64,000 nt of DNA from Symbiodinium natans (Eukaryota; Sar; Dinophyceae; Suessiales; Symbiodiniaceae): assembly GCA_905221605.1 (NCBI GenBank), contig CAJNDS010002098.1, forward strand, positions 361,374-425,373, written 5' to 3'. How positions within the stretch are numbered: the first letter of the stretch is position 1; every line of letters begins with the position of its first letter. The notes under the pieces are model-generated. The model had not been told where the DNA came from and did not search any database. It saw nothing but the letters and a program-made list of their open reading frames with translations. Shown here piece after piece: positions 9,840 through 19,839 of this stretch. Both the position numbers and the translations under genes were made by a program.

Positions 9840-10762
9840 TTTGGCGTCTACAACTTCTGTTTCACAGGGCCAAAGGCGCAAGGCTTGCGGTTAGCACTTT
9901 TCTTCCTCAGCTGAAGGTTTGGATTCTGGGGTTTGGATTCCAGATTTGGGCTCACACTGGACAGGAGACTCTCCCTCGTAATGAGCTTGCCAGGATAATC
10001 GCAAGGTGAGCGTGTTCCTGCTCGGCCATGGACCCCTTCTCTGCATTTCACCCGTGGGTCTGGGGTTCCGGGCTTCTCCTCCGCATAGTTCCCCTGGGAA
10101 ATCTTGGGGCTCAGAAGCTGAGGGCTCAGGGTTTGTGCTGGTGAAACTGCAGTGGCCTGCTCGGATGCCTTGGGGTTTCGGTGGCTGTGGCACTTCAGGG
10201 TCTGTTTTGGCTGCTTTCAGGCTTTAGAGCTTCCTTTAGGGTTTTAAGACGTTGGAGCTTCCACGTGCAGGGCGTTTAACTTTTGCGCTTCTCGTTTCAG
10301 CGCTTGAAAAGTTAAGGCCTTTGGCCTTCTTGCCGTCAGGCTCCGTCATGCCATGTACTAAAAGAACAATAATCTTTGCATGCCGCCTCCTCAGTCCTGC
10401 CAAACAAATCTGGAGGACATCTCAATAGTGATTTCCTGATGTCAGGAGCCCCCGTTGGGCAGTTGTACAACTGCAGTTGAAGGTCAGCTAGGGCCACTTG
10501 GTCTAGACAAATCCCGATACTGAACTCCAGATCGCAAAGCCCCAGAGTCCCAGACCCAAATTTGGTTAACGATATCCTCAGACATTGAAAGCCCTAAACA
10601 ACGCTTCGGGCCCTTACCAAAAGCCAGTTCTGCTAGAGCAACTTGAAGGCCCCTCCGCCCCATCTGAGAAGGTGCCCGAGCTGGGCCGCCGACGCCAGGA
10701 CCAGCCTTGGCAAGTCTGGAGCCACTGCTTCTCTGCTTCAGCGGGAGAGTTGGTGATTGGGT
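9840..10762. other. No confident gene
   Basis: Antisense-overlapping open stretches of 60-100 codons without recognisable domains or convincing borders. Confidence 0.4.
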
Positions 10763-10795
10763 CTAGGGTTTGGGGTTTAGGGGTTAGGGTTTAGG

Positions 10796-10799
10796 CGGT

Positions 10800-10887
<88 letters not shown>

Positions 10888-10888
10888 G
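10796..10888. repeat. Heptamer telomere variant (GGTTGAG)n
   Basis: About twelve perfect tandem copies of GGTTGAG, with normal TTTAGGG units at either end (10763-10795 and 10889-10910). A variant unit appears to have been amplified locally. Confidence 0.95.
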
Positions 10889-11110
10889 GGTTAGGGTTTG
10901 GGGTTTAGAGCCACAAGGCCTAAACATCTCCACAGGGGGGGGGTTTCCAGCGCGCCGAAGAACCTGTCTGTTGCTGTTGGTACCACACTGGCCAGGGGCT
11001 TGCACGGAACGCATACTTTTGGCAACATGTTAGAGAAAAACCGACTAGTACTGGCACTGCCCTTGATGATGTACATTCTTTTTGCTTTCAAGTTTTTTTT
11101 TGCTTTGTGT

Positions 11111-11124
11111 GGGGGGGGGGGGGG
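11111..11124. repeat. Poly-G tract (14)
   Basis: Uninterrupted run of 14 G on the plus strand, preceded by a T-rich stretch. Confidence 0.95.
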
Positions 11125-11352
11125 AGGGCAATCGGCCCAAGCTCCTTCCACGTCCTTCCAGGCTGGTTAAGTGGGGCACTGCAGGACACCTCCAGTGTAC
11201 CTTTATCTGTGGACCTCGGGGAAAAGATGACATCTTTGGGTCAGCTTCAATAGTCGAATTGCTTCGCAAGAAAATGCTCGCATGCAAAATGCCAAGCTCC
11301 TGCAAGCACGGCCCGAAACTAAACCCTAAACCCTAAACCCGAAACCCGAAAC

Positions 11353-11419
11353 AGCTGTGTGCAAGGCCGATGGTGGTGCCGCCGGTGCCCCACGCTCGCG
11401 GTAGTGCGGCGGCGGGCCC
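11353..11419 (-). CDS. Pro/Tyr-rich exon of host gene
   Basis: Minus exon after an ATGAG acceptor encoding GPPPHYRERGAPAAPPSA and ending at a GTTTCG donor that runs straight into telomere-like repeats. Its PPPHY motif matches the GYPPPHRYGPPPE exon upstream at 11649-11717, so I place it in the same low-complexity region. The plus strand is open too. Confidence 0.55.
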
Positions 11420-11463
11420 TCATGTAACGGGGGATTGGGGTTCCAGGGCCGGGGGTCAAAGGG

Positions 11464-11585
11464 CTAGGGTTTATTTAGGGTTTAGGGTTTCTGGTATCGG
11501 GTTTAGGGTTGAAGATGAGGGTTTAAGCTTAGGGTTATAGCGTCCAGGGTTTCGGGTTTACGGTTAAGGGTTAAGGGTTTAGGGA
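11464..11585. repeat. Degenerate telomere-like block
   Basis: TTTAGGG units mixed with diverged ones (GTTTAAGC, GGTTATAG, GGTTTCGG). It forms the intron between the exons at 11649-11717 and 11353-11419. Confidence 0.75.
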
Positions 11586-11648
11586 CAGCTTGCCTGTTAA
11601 AATCCCAAAGCCCTAGCCACTCATTACTTGGCCCTGCCCCACACTCAC

Positions 11649-11717
11649 AGCGCCATGTGCTCCAGCCTCGGGAGGAGGCCCATAGCGGTGGGGCGGCGGA
11701 TAGCCTGCGTTGGAGGC
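11649..11717 (-). CDS. Pro/Gly/Tyr-rich exon of host gene
   Basis: Minus exon between a CCGAAG acceptor and a perfect GTGAGT donor. It encodes SNAGYPPPHRYGPPPEAGAH. The same Pro/Gly/Tyr style occurs at 12360-12416 and 14506-14564, so these look like repeated exons of one protein with a disordered PGY-rich region, as in some RNA-binding or membrane-associated proteins. No catalytic domain is visible. Confidence 0.65.
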
Positions 11718-12359
11718 TTCGGGCGTTTGGTTTGGGAGTCCTGCTCTCACAGTCATCTTGGAAGAACCGCACCCGAAGCGCACCCGAAGCCTTTCCGCAC
11801 CTATGAGCCCCTAAGTCGTAAACCTCGGACCTGAACCAAATGCAACCAGGCCCTCTGACATTTTCCTGAATCGGAGGCATGTCGGACCGATCTCTCGTGG
11901 CCACAATCGCAGCGAAGCTGCTGTGCCATATCCCTCTACACTGATTTGTTCTGGGTCTCAGTTCCCACCACGTGAGGGAGGGGGGGGCTGCATAGCTTGT
12001 CTCGCGATTTGCTTTCGAATCCAGCATGCTTCTGACGCAACAACAGCCCTGAAAAATAGAGTGGCAGCTTACAAGGAACTTTAGACATACAATTCCAAGG
12101 AGGCATTTGCTATGTGATGCAAACTCCCTGGTCGTGGGTAGGATTCAGTTCCGGGTTTAGAGGTTTTGGTTTCAAGGCTGCGTGCTGCTAGGCGTCAGGC
12201 TTCAAATTTCCAACACATGGCGCAAGACAGACCGGTGATGTGGCGAAGGGCGTGCCAGACCCTTAACTTGCTACATCCCTAAGCCGGGGTGGCAAAACCC
12301 ATCCTTGAAAAAGATTGGCATCTTTGGGAGGCCCCCCCCCCATTGCACGAACTACTGAC

Positions 12360-12416
12360 CACTGCGGAGCCTGGACCCGGATAGTGGTAACCTGGTGGCG
12401 GCCCATAGGGAGAGGC
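12360..12416 (-). CDS. Pro/Gly/Tyr-rich exon of host gene
   Basis: Nineteen codons between a GGCTGAG acceptor and a GTCAGT donor on minus: ASPYGPPPGYHYPGPGSAV. It is in phase 0 at both ends and so could be a repeatable cassette. Companion exons lie at 11649-11717 and 14506-14564. Confidence 0.6.
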
Positions 12417-12887
12417 CTCAGCCAGACTCCAGCGGTAGCGTACCGACACAAAGCTGTCGGCTGAGGCCCCAAGCCCAACCGAGGAGCAAGACATTTCAAA
12501 ATCAACACGTAGATGGACCCTTACTTGGCTGGTTCTGGCAATTTTTGAGAACTTCATGCACACGCGTCATTGTGTGTGTGTGTCTTCTTCTGCATCGGAT
12601 GCTTTCAGAGTGGGCCATCACAGCATCGTGAATGGGACGCATCAATGTGACTCACACAATTTTTGCGGAGCTTCAGGCTCCAAGAAAAGCAGCCATGACT
12701 GTTTCAAAGCCAGGGCACTCCTCCGTCTCTTGTTGCTTGCTGAGATGCAGTTGGCTTTTGTGCATTGAAAAGCAGCAGACTGCCGGCCTGCCGGCTCATG
12801 GCAGATGGCCCAGACTTGTGATCTGATTCAACATGTGCCTAGTTCTGGACGGAGAAGCGAGAATGAGCACGCCCGCATACAGCAAAA

Positions 12888-12986
12888 GCTAAGCACTTGC
12901 GGGCCGGTCCCCCAGGCCAGTACTGGACTGCTTAACTTCGGAGGTCAGAAGAGATCCCGTGCATTCGATGAGGTATGGCCGTCAGC
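12888..12986 (-). pseudogene. Shortened 5S rRNA-like sequence
   Basis: Read on minus from 12986 it starts GCTGACGGCCATACC and contains TCGAATGCAC, GATCTC, TCTGACCTCCGAAGTTAAGC (the 5S internal promoter region) and CCTGGGGGACC, ending GTGCTTAGC followed by TTTT (12884-12887), a Pol III terminator. It is 99 bases long against about 120 for 5S. The missing 20 or so bases fall after AAGTTAAGC, where helices IV/V should be. It is therefore a pseudogene, a diverged variant, or the head of a 5S-derived SINE. It sits in an intron-like interval on the same strand as the host exons. Confidence 0.75.
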
Positions 12987-13537
12987 AGACTCTACGGCCC
13001 TTTCACAGATGTCCAAAGCCGACCTACCTGGCTGCTGTTGCGCACAGAAAGAAACAGATTCCGTACATTCCCAAATCGACATGGACAAGTGAAAGCCTGA
13101 CTATCGCATCTACCAACTTGGTGCAATACACTCAGCCCCCACAAACCAGTATGTCAACCGGAACTCAACCCATTCATAAACCCTGCGGCAGCTGAGTACT
13201 GTGATAGAGCTCTGGGTACAAAGCCCTTTTCCCGAAAAACAACGGGACGTACATCCGCCAAACAAAAACCCCTCAACCACCTTTTTGAGCACCCTGGAAA
13301 CCTTATTGCTCTAAGACTCCCAGTGTCCTGGTCGTCCTTGAAGTCAGAGTCTTTGCGAACCATGCACCTAACCCTGCTCTCTGAGGCCCTTGCAGCAGGA
13401 CCACCTGGCCAGCAGGTCTCATGCTCTGAGGGAGTCCAGGTGATTTAGCCCTAATGGAACCCGAACCGTGAATGCGATATTTCATGTAGGTCCTGGTTGG
13501 GAGTCCTCTGAAAAAAAGTGAAACTTGTTAGCTTAAC

Positions 13538-13712
13538 CTCCCGCAGGGCTGCCAATGGCAGCGGGTCAGTTCGCAGCTCCTCAAGTAGTTCAGGTTCGGC
13601 CGGCACGAAGCATGCGAAGCGGGTCCCGGCCGGCCAAAGCATGCGAAGTCCGGCCGCAGCCGCCCGCTTCACGTAAGCATAGATTATGTGTAGCACGACG
13701 AGACGACGAATG
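13538..13712 (-). CDS. Host-gene exon, unknown domain
   Basis: Minus-strand open frame with a GAG-GTTAAG donor. The best part encodes VKRAAAAGLRMLWPAGTRF then ACFVPAEPELLEELRTDP and LPLAALRE. The acceptor is either CTTAG at 13713 or a later AAG near 13666. Within it a block of about 32 bp (GGCCGG...TTCGCATGCTT) is duplicated in tandem. No family recognised. Confidence 0.6.
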
Positions 13713-13981
13713 CTAAGCAGCCCCAAGACTTCAAAAACAGTCTTCACTACAAAGCAACGGCCTGGACACCTGCAAGTCAGCACGCTTGTTTCTGAGGGTG
13801 GCACGGTGCGAATGGTAGGGCGGAGGGCGCGAAGGTGGATACCTGTCTTCTCCCCTCTAACTAGTGTGTCTTTGTCAAGCATAGCTTGACAAGGCTGGAC
13901 CATATGCCACCATGGGAATGGCCATCAAGCATCAAAACAATAAACCTCAAGACATGACCTGATACTAGCCCAGGTACTTAC

Positions 13982-14032
13982 CATTTCTGACCCATATACC
14001 TTGTGCATGAACCCAAATCCGCAGCCCTGACC
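13982..14032 (-). CDS. Short host-gene exon
   Basis: Seventeen codons between CTCTCACAG and a perfect GTAAGT donor on minus: GQGCGFGFMHKVYGSEM. Both splice borders are canonical and the phase is 0 at both ends. It probably belongs to the same gene as the PGY-rich exons. Confidence 0.65.
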
Positions 14033-14096
14033 CTGTGAGAGCCTGAAACACCATGCGCTAAGCAGACAAAGTCAGAAAGTCTACATCCTGGGGTCC

Positions 14097-14255
14097 AGGA
14101 AGCGCACGGCGCAACGTGCGGAGGCGGGCCCTGGGCAAGGGCTTCGAGTCGGCAATCGACAAGGCTCTACAACGCGAAGGAACCTTACGGGCAGAGGACT
14201 TCAGAAACCTGATCTTTGGAACCATGTCGGTGCTTCAACTCAAAAAAGACGGCAC
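14097..14255 (+). CDS. Possible plus-strand exon
   Basis: After GTCCAG the plus strand encodes GSARRNVRRRALGKGFES, then AIDKALQREGTLRAEDFR and NLIFGTMSVLQLKKD. It is well-formed protein-like sequence on the opposite strand to its neighbours. It may be a plus-strand gene or an antisense open frame. Confidence 0.35.
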
Positions 14256-14505
14256 CCAGAATCCGCACGCCAAACCTCTGAAGTTCAGTGCGGCTTCAGA
14301 GGCCAAACCTCGCACCTCTTCTGTGGAGGGCCTAAAACCCATGAAATCCCCTGAACATGCAATGCCACGCTGAAGGGGCACTCCATGCAAACCCAACCCC
14401 AACCTGAAGCCTTCAACCCTAAACCGGATGGGGGCACCTCATGTTCCGCCACAGCCTCAGAAATCATACAGACCTCAAGAAACTCACACGACATCCCTGG
14501 CAGAC

Positions 14506-14564
14506 CAAGTAGCCATGTGCGGTGGTGGCCCCCAGCCATGATACCCGGGCGGTGGCGCCTCGGG
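14506..14564 (-). CDS. Pro/Gly/Tyr-rich exon of host gene
   Basis: After a CCAATCCAG acceptor the minus strand encodes PEAPPPGYHGWGPPPHMAT and meets a GTCTGC donor. It is clearly related in composition and order (PPPGYH, GPPPH) to the exons at 12360-12416 and 11649-11717. Confidence 0.6.
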
Positions 14565-14747
14565 CTGGATTGGTTTCTCGGTTTCCACCGTCAACATGGG
14601 TTGTTCTTTACCCTGGGTGTGGGGGTTTCTGAAGAGTTTATGTCTGCTCCGGGCCAGGGTCTCCCATCCGGGCGAGCGCACCGCCTGAGAATCCTGCGGG
14701 GAGAGTCCCACCGAGTACAGTATCCCTGTCATACCTGGAGCGCCCAC

Positions 14748-14847
14748 CCTCAAGGCTGCAGAGAGTCCTCCCGAGTTTCCTGCGCCGAGTATCCCGGGAG
14801 TACACCCATGTGAGCCAGAGGACGAGAGTCAGTTTAGATGCAATCAC
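14748..14847 (-). CDS. Exon piece downstream of introner copy 2
   Basis: Minus frame starting inside the target duplicate: VIASKLTLVLWLTWVYSRD, then TRRRKLGRTLCSLE to a GTGGGC donor. The LVLWLTWVY part is hydrophobic. If the element at 14848-14945 plus one target copy is removed, the frame joins to ...GPSEFR from 14946-14985. Confidence 0.5.
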
Positions 14848-14945
14848 TTGGGATGTTGCCTTTTATACTAACAGTCCTTAATAGGGATTATAGTACCCCC
14901 TGTAATCATCCCTGCTAAGGACTGTTGGTACAAGGGACATCCCAA
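14848..14945. mobile_element. Introner-like TIR element, copy 2
   Basis: 98 bp, TTGGGATGTT...GACATCCCAA, flanked by a perfect 8-bp duplicate GCAATCAC (14840-14847 and 14946-14953). On minus the duplicate reads GTGATTGC: the first copy starts with GT, and the second supplies the G that completes AAG. This is the cleanest target duplication of the family. Confidence 0.9.
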
Positions 14946-14985
14946 GCAATCACCCGAAATTCTGAAGGTCCCAGGGCCCCCAGGA
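14946..14985 (-). CDS. Exon piece upstream of introner copy 2
   Basis: After a TTGAG acceptor the minus strand encodes LGALGPSEFR up to the target site. Continuing across the excised element gives LGALGPSEFRVIASKLTLV without a stop. Confidence 0.45.
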
Positions 14986-15071
14986 CTCAAGGCCCAATGT
15001 GGAGCATCCTGGCGACTCAACACCGGTTTAGGGTTTAGGGCTTAGTGTTTAGGGTTTAAGGTTTAGGGTTT

Positions 15072-16408
15072 TGTTGAAAACCTCCGGCCCGACCTTTTCC
15101 TTCTGCCCTGCCACACCTCTAAAAATGTCGCCAAAGCCTGAACCTCAGATTCTTAGGTCGTGAAAGTGAAGCCAGAGCAATGCTCAAGCACCCTGAACCC
15201 TAAACCCTGAACCCTAAACCCTGAGCTCTAAACCCTGAAGCAGTCAAAAGGATACCCCCCCCCCATTTTCCGACATCAGCTCTTGAAGCACTGGGCTCCC
15301 TAAGGAGGTCTCAGGATCCGGCCGTCATGTGGCTCAGGAGCCGCAGGCCGCTTTCGAAGTCGAAAAAAAGGAGTGCTGTTACCCGCTGTAACTCTGAACC
15401 GTCTGAGTAACTGAAATTCCAACTGCAGCCTCGTGTGTAGTCTTGTGTGTAGTCTTTGGTCCTTAACCTTGGGGGAGGTTCGCTAGGCTCCAGCTTGAGG
15501 GTGTGGAGTTTGGACTCTTGGCCTGCTGTCTTCCAGATGTAAGGGAGCTTTTCCTGGGCATCCAGAGCCCGCTAGGACCTAGGCCACATTGGCAGGTCAG
15601 GGTCTCGGACGAGCTTGCTCCTTAGCTCCTTCGGAGCTCGCCCTGTTTATGCAACATCATGCAACCTTCAAAGTCCTCGTGCCTGTTGACCCTCTACCCG
15701 CAGACGCTGTATCAGCATTCCCAGAGAAACGGCCACGCGGATGAAAGGGGCATAGGGCTCTTACTTTGTAAGATTTGGTGCTGCTTGAGATTTGGTGCCT
15801 TTGCAAGGGTGGGCTTGGGCGTCTTTGGGTGTCCTTCTGCAGGCTGACTACATGAACCAAAGCGTAAGTAAACTCCTTGCAGAGCCCTGTACAAGCCTCA
15901 GGGAAATATTTAAAAGGTCGTTGCCACAGTTCATGCTGGCTTTGCACATACGTACCAATACAGCACAAAAGGCCTCGGATAGAGGATCTCAGAAGGTTAG
16001 GCGGTTAGGCATGGAGTTTCTAGGACCGACTGGCCGACCAGGGAAGAGCCCTATAAGGTCTGCGTGCTGCTTTAGCGATCCATAGAGGGCTGTCGCACCC
16101 TAGACCCTGGCTTTCAGGCACGCGGCTCACCTGTCTCGAGCTTCTGGGTCTGGTGTCTTAGGAGAAAGATTTTGACCCCAACCAACCCGAACCTTCTGCG
16201 CAGTCAGGCAACCGCCCTCACAGCATCGAAGCCGAGAGTACCAAACCAAGGCGGAGCCTCCAGAAAATGTATCTGTATTTGCCACTTCCTGCTGTGCGCT
16301 GTAGCTTAGCTTGGCACTACATACGACTTCTCAAGCCCAGTACCTGAATGTCACCTTGAGGCACCACGTGATGTCTTTGCCACCTTAAGTTCTGATTCTC
16401 TGGCTCTG
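15072..16408. other. No confident gene; one plus-strand open stretch
   Basis: Contains a short telomere-like block (15188-15240) and a run of ten C (15255-15264). A plus frame at about 15839-15990, after a TTCTGCAG, encodes ADYMNQSVSKLLAEPC then TSLREIFKRSLPQFMLAL. It is protein-like, but the minus strand is also open. Confidence 0.35.
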
Positions 16409-17291
16409 CTATCGCCTACTGGCCTCTTTTTTTGCTCTTGACACGAGGATGTTCAGCGCACTGAGATGACCTCGCATGTGCTGTGTCGCCACGGTTGGCA
16501 AAGAAGGACCCAGATCAACACGAGTATGGACGCTTGGTTTTTGTAACTCATTTTGGTGTGCACTTGCCTGCAGCACAATCACAAATGGTTCCATCAGGGA
16601 TGTCCTCCCTTTGCCAATCGCAACCGGTGGACTGTGTTGCAGCGTGACAACGCTGGCCTCACATGGGCCGTGCTTGACCACATTACCACGTACTTCAGCA
16701 ATATAAGACGATGTCGATAGCCTTCTGTTTGCGACTTCACGTCGATGCTCGCCTAGTTTTGGTTGAGATGAGGTGCGTGAGCCGCAGGACCTCAATGGGC
16801 CACTGGTCCGTTGGGCCGCCCTGACTGCAAACGTTGCCCAGCAACTGCAAAACAGAACGGGGGAAAGGCTGAGTTCTTTGATTTCTGTTGGGGAATTCGG
16901 CAAAACCATGCTCGAGACAGTCAACAACCTTAGTATTGTGACTGCCGTAGCCTCCCCAGGAAACAGCTTATCTGAGCTGGGGCCTTGTTTTTCGATCGTG
17001 TTGCCGCCCAGGCAGACCGGAAGTTATCTTAAAATCGGACGCTTCTCTATCAAAATCCCTCAACCCCGAGCTTGCCTTTGCCACTTGCGCAGCGATTTTG
17101 TTCAAATCCAGACTCGGGCTTAAGGTCATCTTCGGAGCCGGGTGGACTGAAAGCATCTCAAGTTGTGGGGCGCTTCTCTCTCCAGCCACCGCCACGACAG
17201 AACTTTGAGCTATCGCCCAGACGGCAATCGATTTTGGGTGTGGGGATCCGTTTGTGCAATTTTTCTTCAGCCGCCACCAATCAACAAGCAC
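16409..17291 (-). CDS. Two long open stretches, possible coding remnant
   Basis: Minus frames of 172 codons (16409-16927) and 107 codons (16968-17291) lie back to back in a stretch free of telomere-like DNA. Composition is ordinary, and the first ends LVSRAKKEASRR. No domain was recognised and no splice borders were fixed. This could be a retrogene remnant or chance. Confidence 0.25.
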
Positions 17292-17579
17292 GTGGCGAGA
17301 ATTCTGTCCTAATTTGCAGGCACATGCGCGCCATGAAATGTTTTCTATAGCACTAAGGGCCAGAGGCGTTCAAACAGGCAAGCCTCAAATACCACGTTTT
17401 GTGCGCAGGCAGCTATAAGTTTCTTTACGCCATGGGACCATTCTGGGAAGAGTGGCTAGACGGCACAGCGATGTTGAGTGGCAAAAAGAGTGCTTGAGCA
17501 GAGACGCCAGGCATCTAACCGATTTGGACAGCTCTGTATATCATGATCCGTGTGTGGCTCCTTGTTTTTTCATACTTAC

Positions 17580-17755
17580 GGGAGCTGACCATTCAGGAAC
17601 ACCCTGAACAGTTTTAGCTTTAAGTCTTCGAGCATAGTAGGTTTCAAGCCTTTGAGGCTTTTGGACGTTAAGGTTCGGGTCACCAAACGCACCACTCTAG
17701 GCGGTCCAGCACGAGCAGGCAGCGTTGCGACCATGTACATGCAGGAGCTTGCCCC
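17580..17755 (-). CDS. Host-gene exon (partner of 17872-17989)
   Basis: Minus exon from a AAAATCAG acceptor to a CCC-GTAAGT donor. It encodes GASSCMYMVATLPARAG, then PPRVVRLVTRTLTSKSLKG and LKPTMLEDLKLKLFRVF. It begins in phase 0, exactly as the upstream exon ends, across a 116-bp GT-AG intron (17756-17871). This is the best-supported splice in the window. No family recognised; the segment is basic and helical. Confidence 0.7.
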
Positions 17756-17871
17756 CTGATTTTTCAGGCACTCCAAGACCGCTGCCCACAGCCCCGATCG
17801 GGAGCCATTTCATGTGAGGGTTTCCTTTGCTTCAGAGAGCTCGAAGATGACTGTACGGTCAGGGGACTTAC

Positions 17872-17989
17872 CGTTGCTTGCTTGAAGAAACTGCCCCGAT
17901 TCATACACTGACGTGTCATCACTTCAGAAACCACCACACGCCCGGGCATGAGGCGATGCACCCCATGCATCACCATCGAAGCTGCCGTG
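17872..17989 (-). CDS. Host-gene exon (partner of 17580-17755)
   Basis: Minus exon from CACTCACAG to ACG-GTAAGT: one base plus 39 codons reading TAASMVMHGVHRLMPGRV, then VVSEVMTRQCMNRGSFF. The donor is a perfect GTAAGT. Joined in frame to 17580-17755. Unknown protein. Confidence 0.7.
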
Positions 17990-18125
17990 CTGTGAGTGCG
18001 GCGAATATCCTGGACAAAACGAACCAATTTCGATTTAGGGCTGTGTCAGGGGACCATCCTCGCAGGAAGCTTGCCGTAGACAATATAGGTCGGGGGCATT
18101 CGTCTAACTCGGCAGTTTGGTCCTT

Positions 18126-18143
18126 GGGGGGGGGGGGGGGGGG
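18126..18143. repeat. Poly-G tract (18)
   Basis: Uninterrupted run of 18 G on plus. Confidence 0.95.
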
Positions 18144-18149
18144 AGCCTG

Positions 18150-19750
18150 GAGGCCAAAGCAGAGCGAGGTTTCAAGACCATTTCGGGGAGGAGCATCGGG
18201 TCTTTTGAGATTCGGGCTGCGGGCAGGTTCTGTGCTGTTCGTCGGCCTTCGCGGTGCATTTCTCAGTGCGCACATGGGTTAGGGTTCTGCCTTTTCAGGG
18301 CCTAGCAATCAGTCTACCCGAATCTGGGATGACTTCGGCTGCAACATTAAACACACAGGCAACTACCCAAATGTATAGCACTGGCCTATAATGAACGCGT
18401 TGGATGGCCAATAACACACATACTGAATGGACAGCCAGAACCCACAAACTCATCCTCAAAGGCAGCGCCGATCCCACACAAACCCAAACCCCTGTGCTTT
18501 CTTTTAAACCCGACAGCCCCAAACAACACCCGGCAGAACCCCAGCCCTAACAAAAAGAGCCCCGAAGATTAGCCAAGGCGTCTCTTCCCTGAGTTCCCTC
18601 CTGAGCCCTGGAAGCTGCCAGGGGCCGAGGTCATGACCTTCCCGAGTTGGGGTTCCCCCAAGGATGTCTCCGGGTTTAGGCGTGTTTAGGGCTTCCCCTC
18701 CCTCTCCCATCCCCTGCGGCTCGTGCTCAACAAATTGCTCGGCATGTCCCACTCCGGAAGCGCGCCCGTAGATATTGAGCTTTGAAGGGGTCGGCTTGCT
18801 TCTTCTCGTATGCTACTCCAGGTGGCGATGACTGAACCCTCTATTCTTAATCATTCTTATCCTGAGCAGCAATCCTGTTCGAGGTGATGGCATGCTCGCG
18901 TGTCAGAGAAGCAAGCTCTGCAGGAAGAACTGGCGAAATCTTGCGCGCAGGGACAGCCCAGATCCCAGTTCATCGCCCCGTGCCAGTGGCAAAGGAACTC
19001 GGACCCCGCCCAGGAGAGTCCCAGTCATCAGTCCGTGTGCACCCGCAAGGAGTGAGTCTCTGCGCTCCATGCAAGGCAGCAAGAGCGAATGAGGGCAAAA
19101 AGCCTCGAACTCCCAACTGGAGCCAGGCGCAGTTCAATGATGCATAAAATCCACATCGCGAAGAGCTGATATACTCTTGGCATCCTAAGCTCTCTCAACC
19201 CTAACCCTGCCCGAAAGCCCCTTCCTCAGCCCTTAACACCTTAACAAGCTACTTCGGCTCCCACAAAGACCATGCCTCCGCATGGGCTGCATGCCATTCC
19301 CAGGGGACCTCCGGTGGGCTCGCAACAAAAGGCAACCCTAAAGAGGTAACCCTACTAAACACTAAACCCTAAACCCCAGAATTTAAGGTTGCAGGACATT
19401 CTTAGAGTGGCTTGCAGGGGAGACTTGAGTTTTTGTGCGAAAAGTGTACCGAAACTTCACCTCGCTCAATAAGCACATACGAAACCAAAAAGAACCTGAA
19501 CTCCATCGTCGCAGCAAGACGAAAGGAAAGGAAAGAAGACGTCCCACACTAGCATCGAAAAAGACCACTTAAGCAAAAGGACTAAGCCTCGGCAGCTTCC
19601 CCAAAGCTCACAAAGCGTCTCTTGAGAGTTGCAGCGCTTGTGGGGCTTATCTTTATTTGTATAGTCTTAACAATGGTACGAATGTGCGCTGTAAACCCCG
19701 ACTCCCTGTAATTGCGGGACTTTGGGACTCTTAACCGGTCTGAACCCTCA
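18150..19750. other. Mostly unassigned; weak exon-like frames
   Basis: A minus frame at 18552-18650 (TREGHDLGPWQLPGLRREL) and overlapping plus frames at 18884-19147 look partly coding, but neither strand nor borders could be settled. Confidence 0.3.
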
Positions 19751-19754
19751 ACGC

Positions 19755-19838
19755 CTGCAGCTGGCCCGCCTGCACGTGGCCCCACACAGCGGCCGCATCG
19801 TCCACCGCGTAGGACCAGTTGTGCACCTTGGGATTAAA
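19755..19838 (-). CDS. Host-gene exon, unknown domain
   Basis: Exactly 28 codons on minus between an AGAAG acceptor and a GC donor (CAG-GCGTTG): FNPKVHNWSYAVDDAAAV then WGHVQAGQLQ. It has strongly protein-like composition, is in phase 0 at both ends, and ends at a GC donor of the kind dinoflagellates use. Confidence 0.65.
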
Positions 19839-19839
19839 C

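Noticed and set aside
9434-10888. CRISPR-like array
   Set aside because: The repeats are direct tandem 7-8-mers with no spacers.
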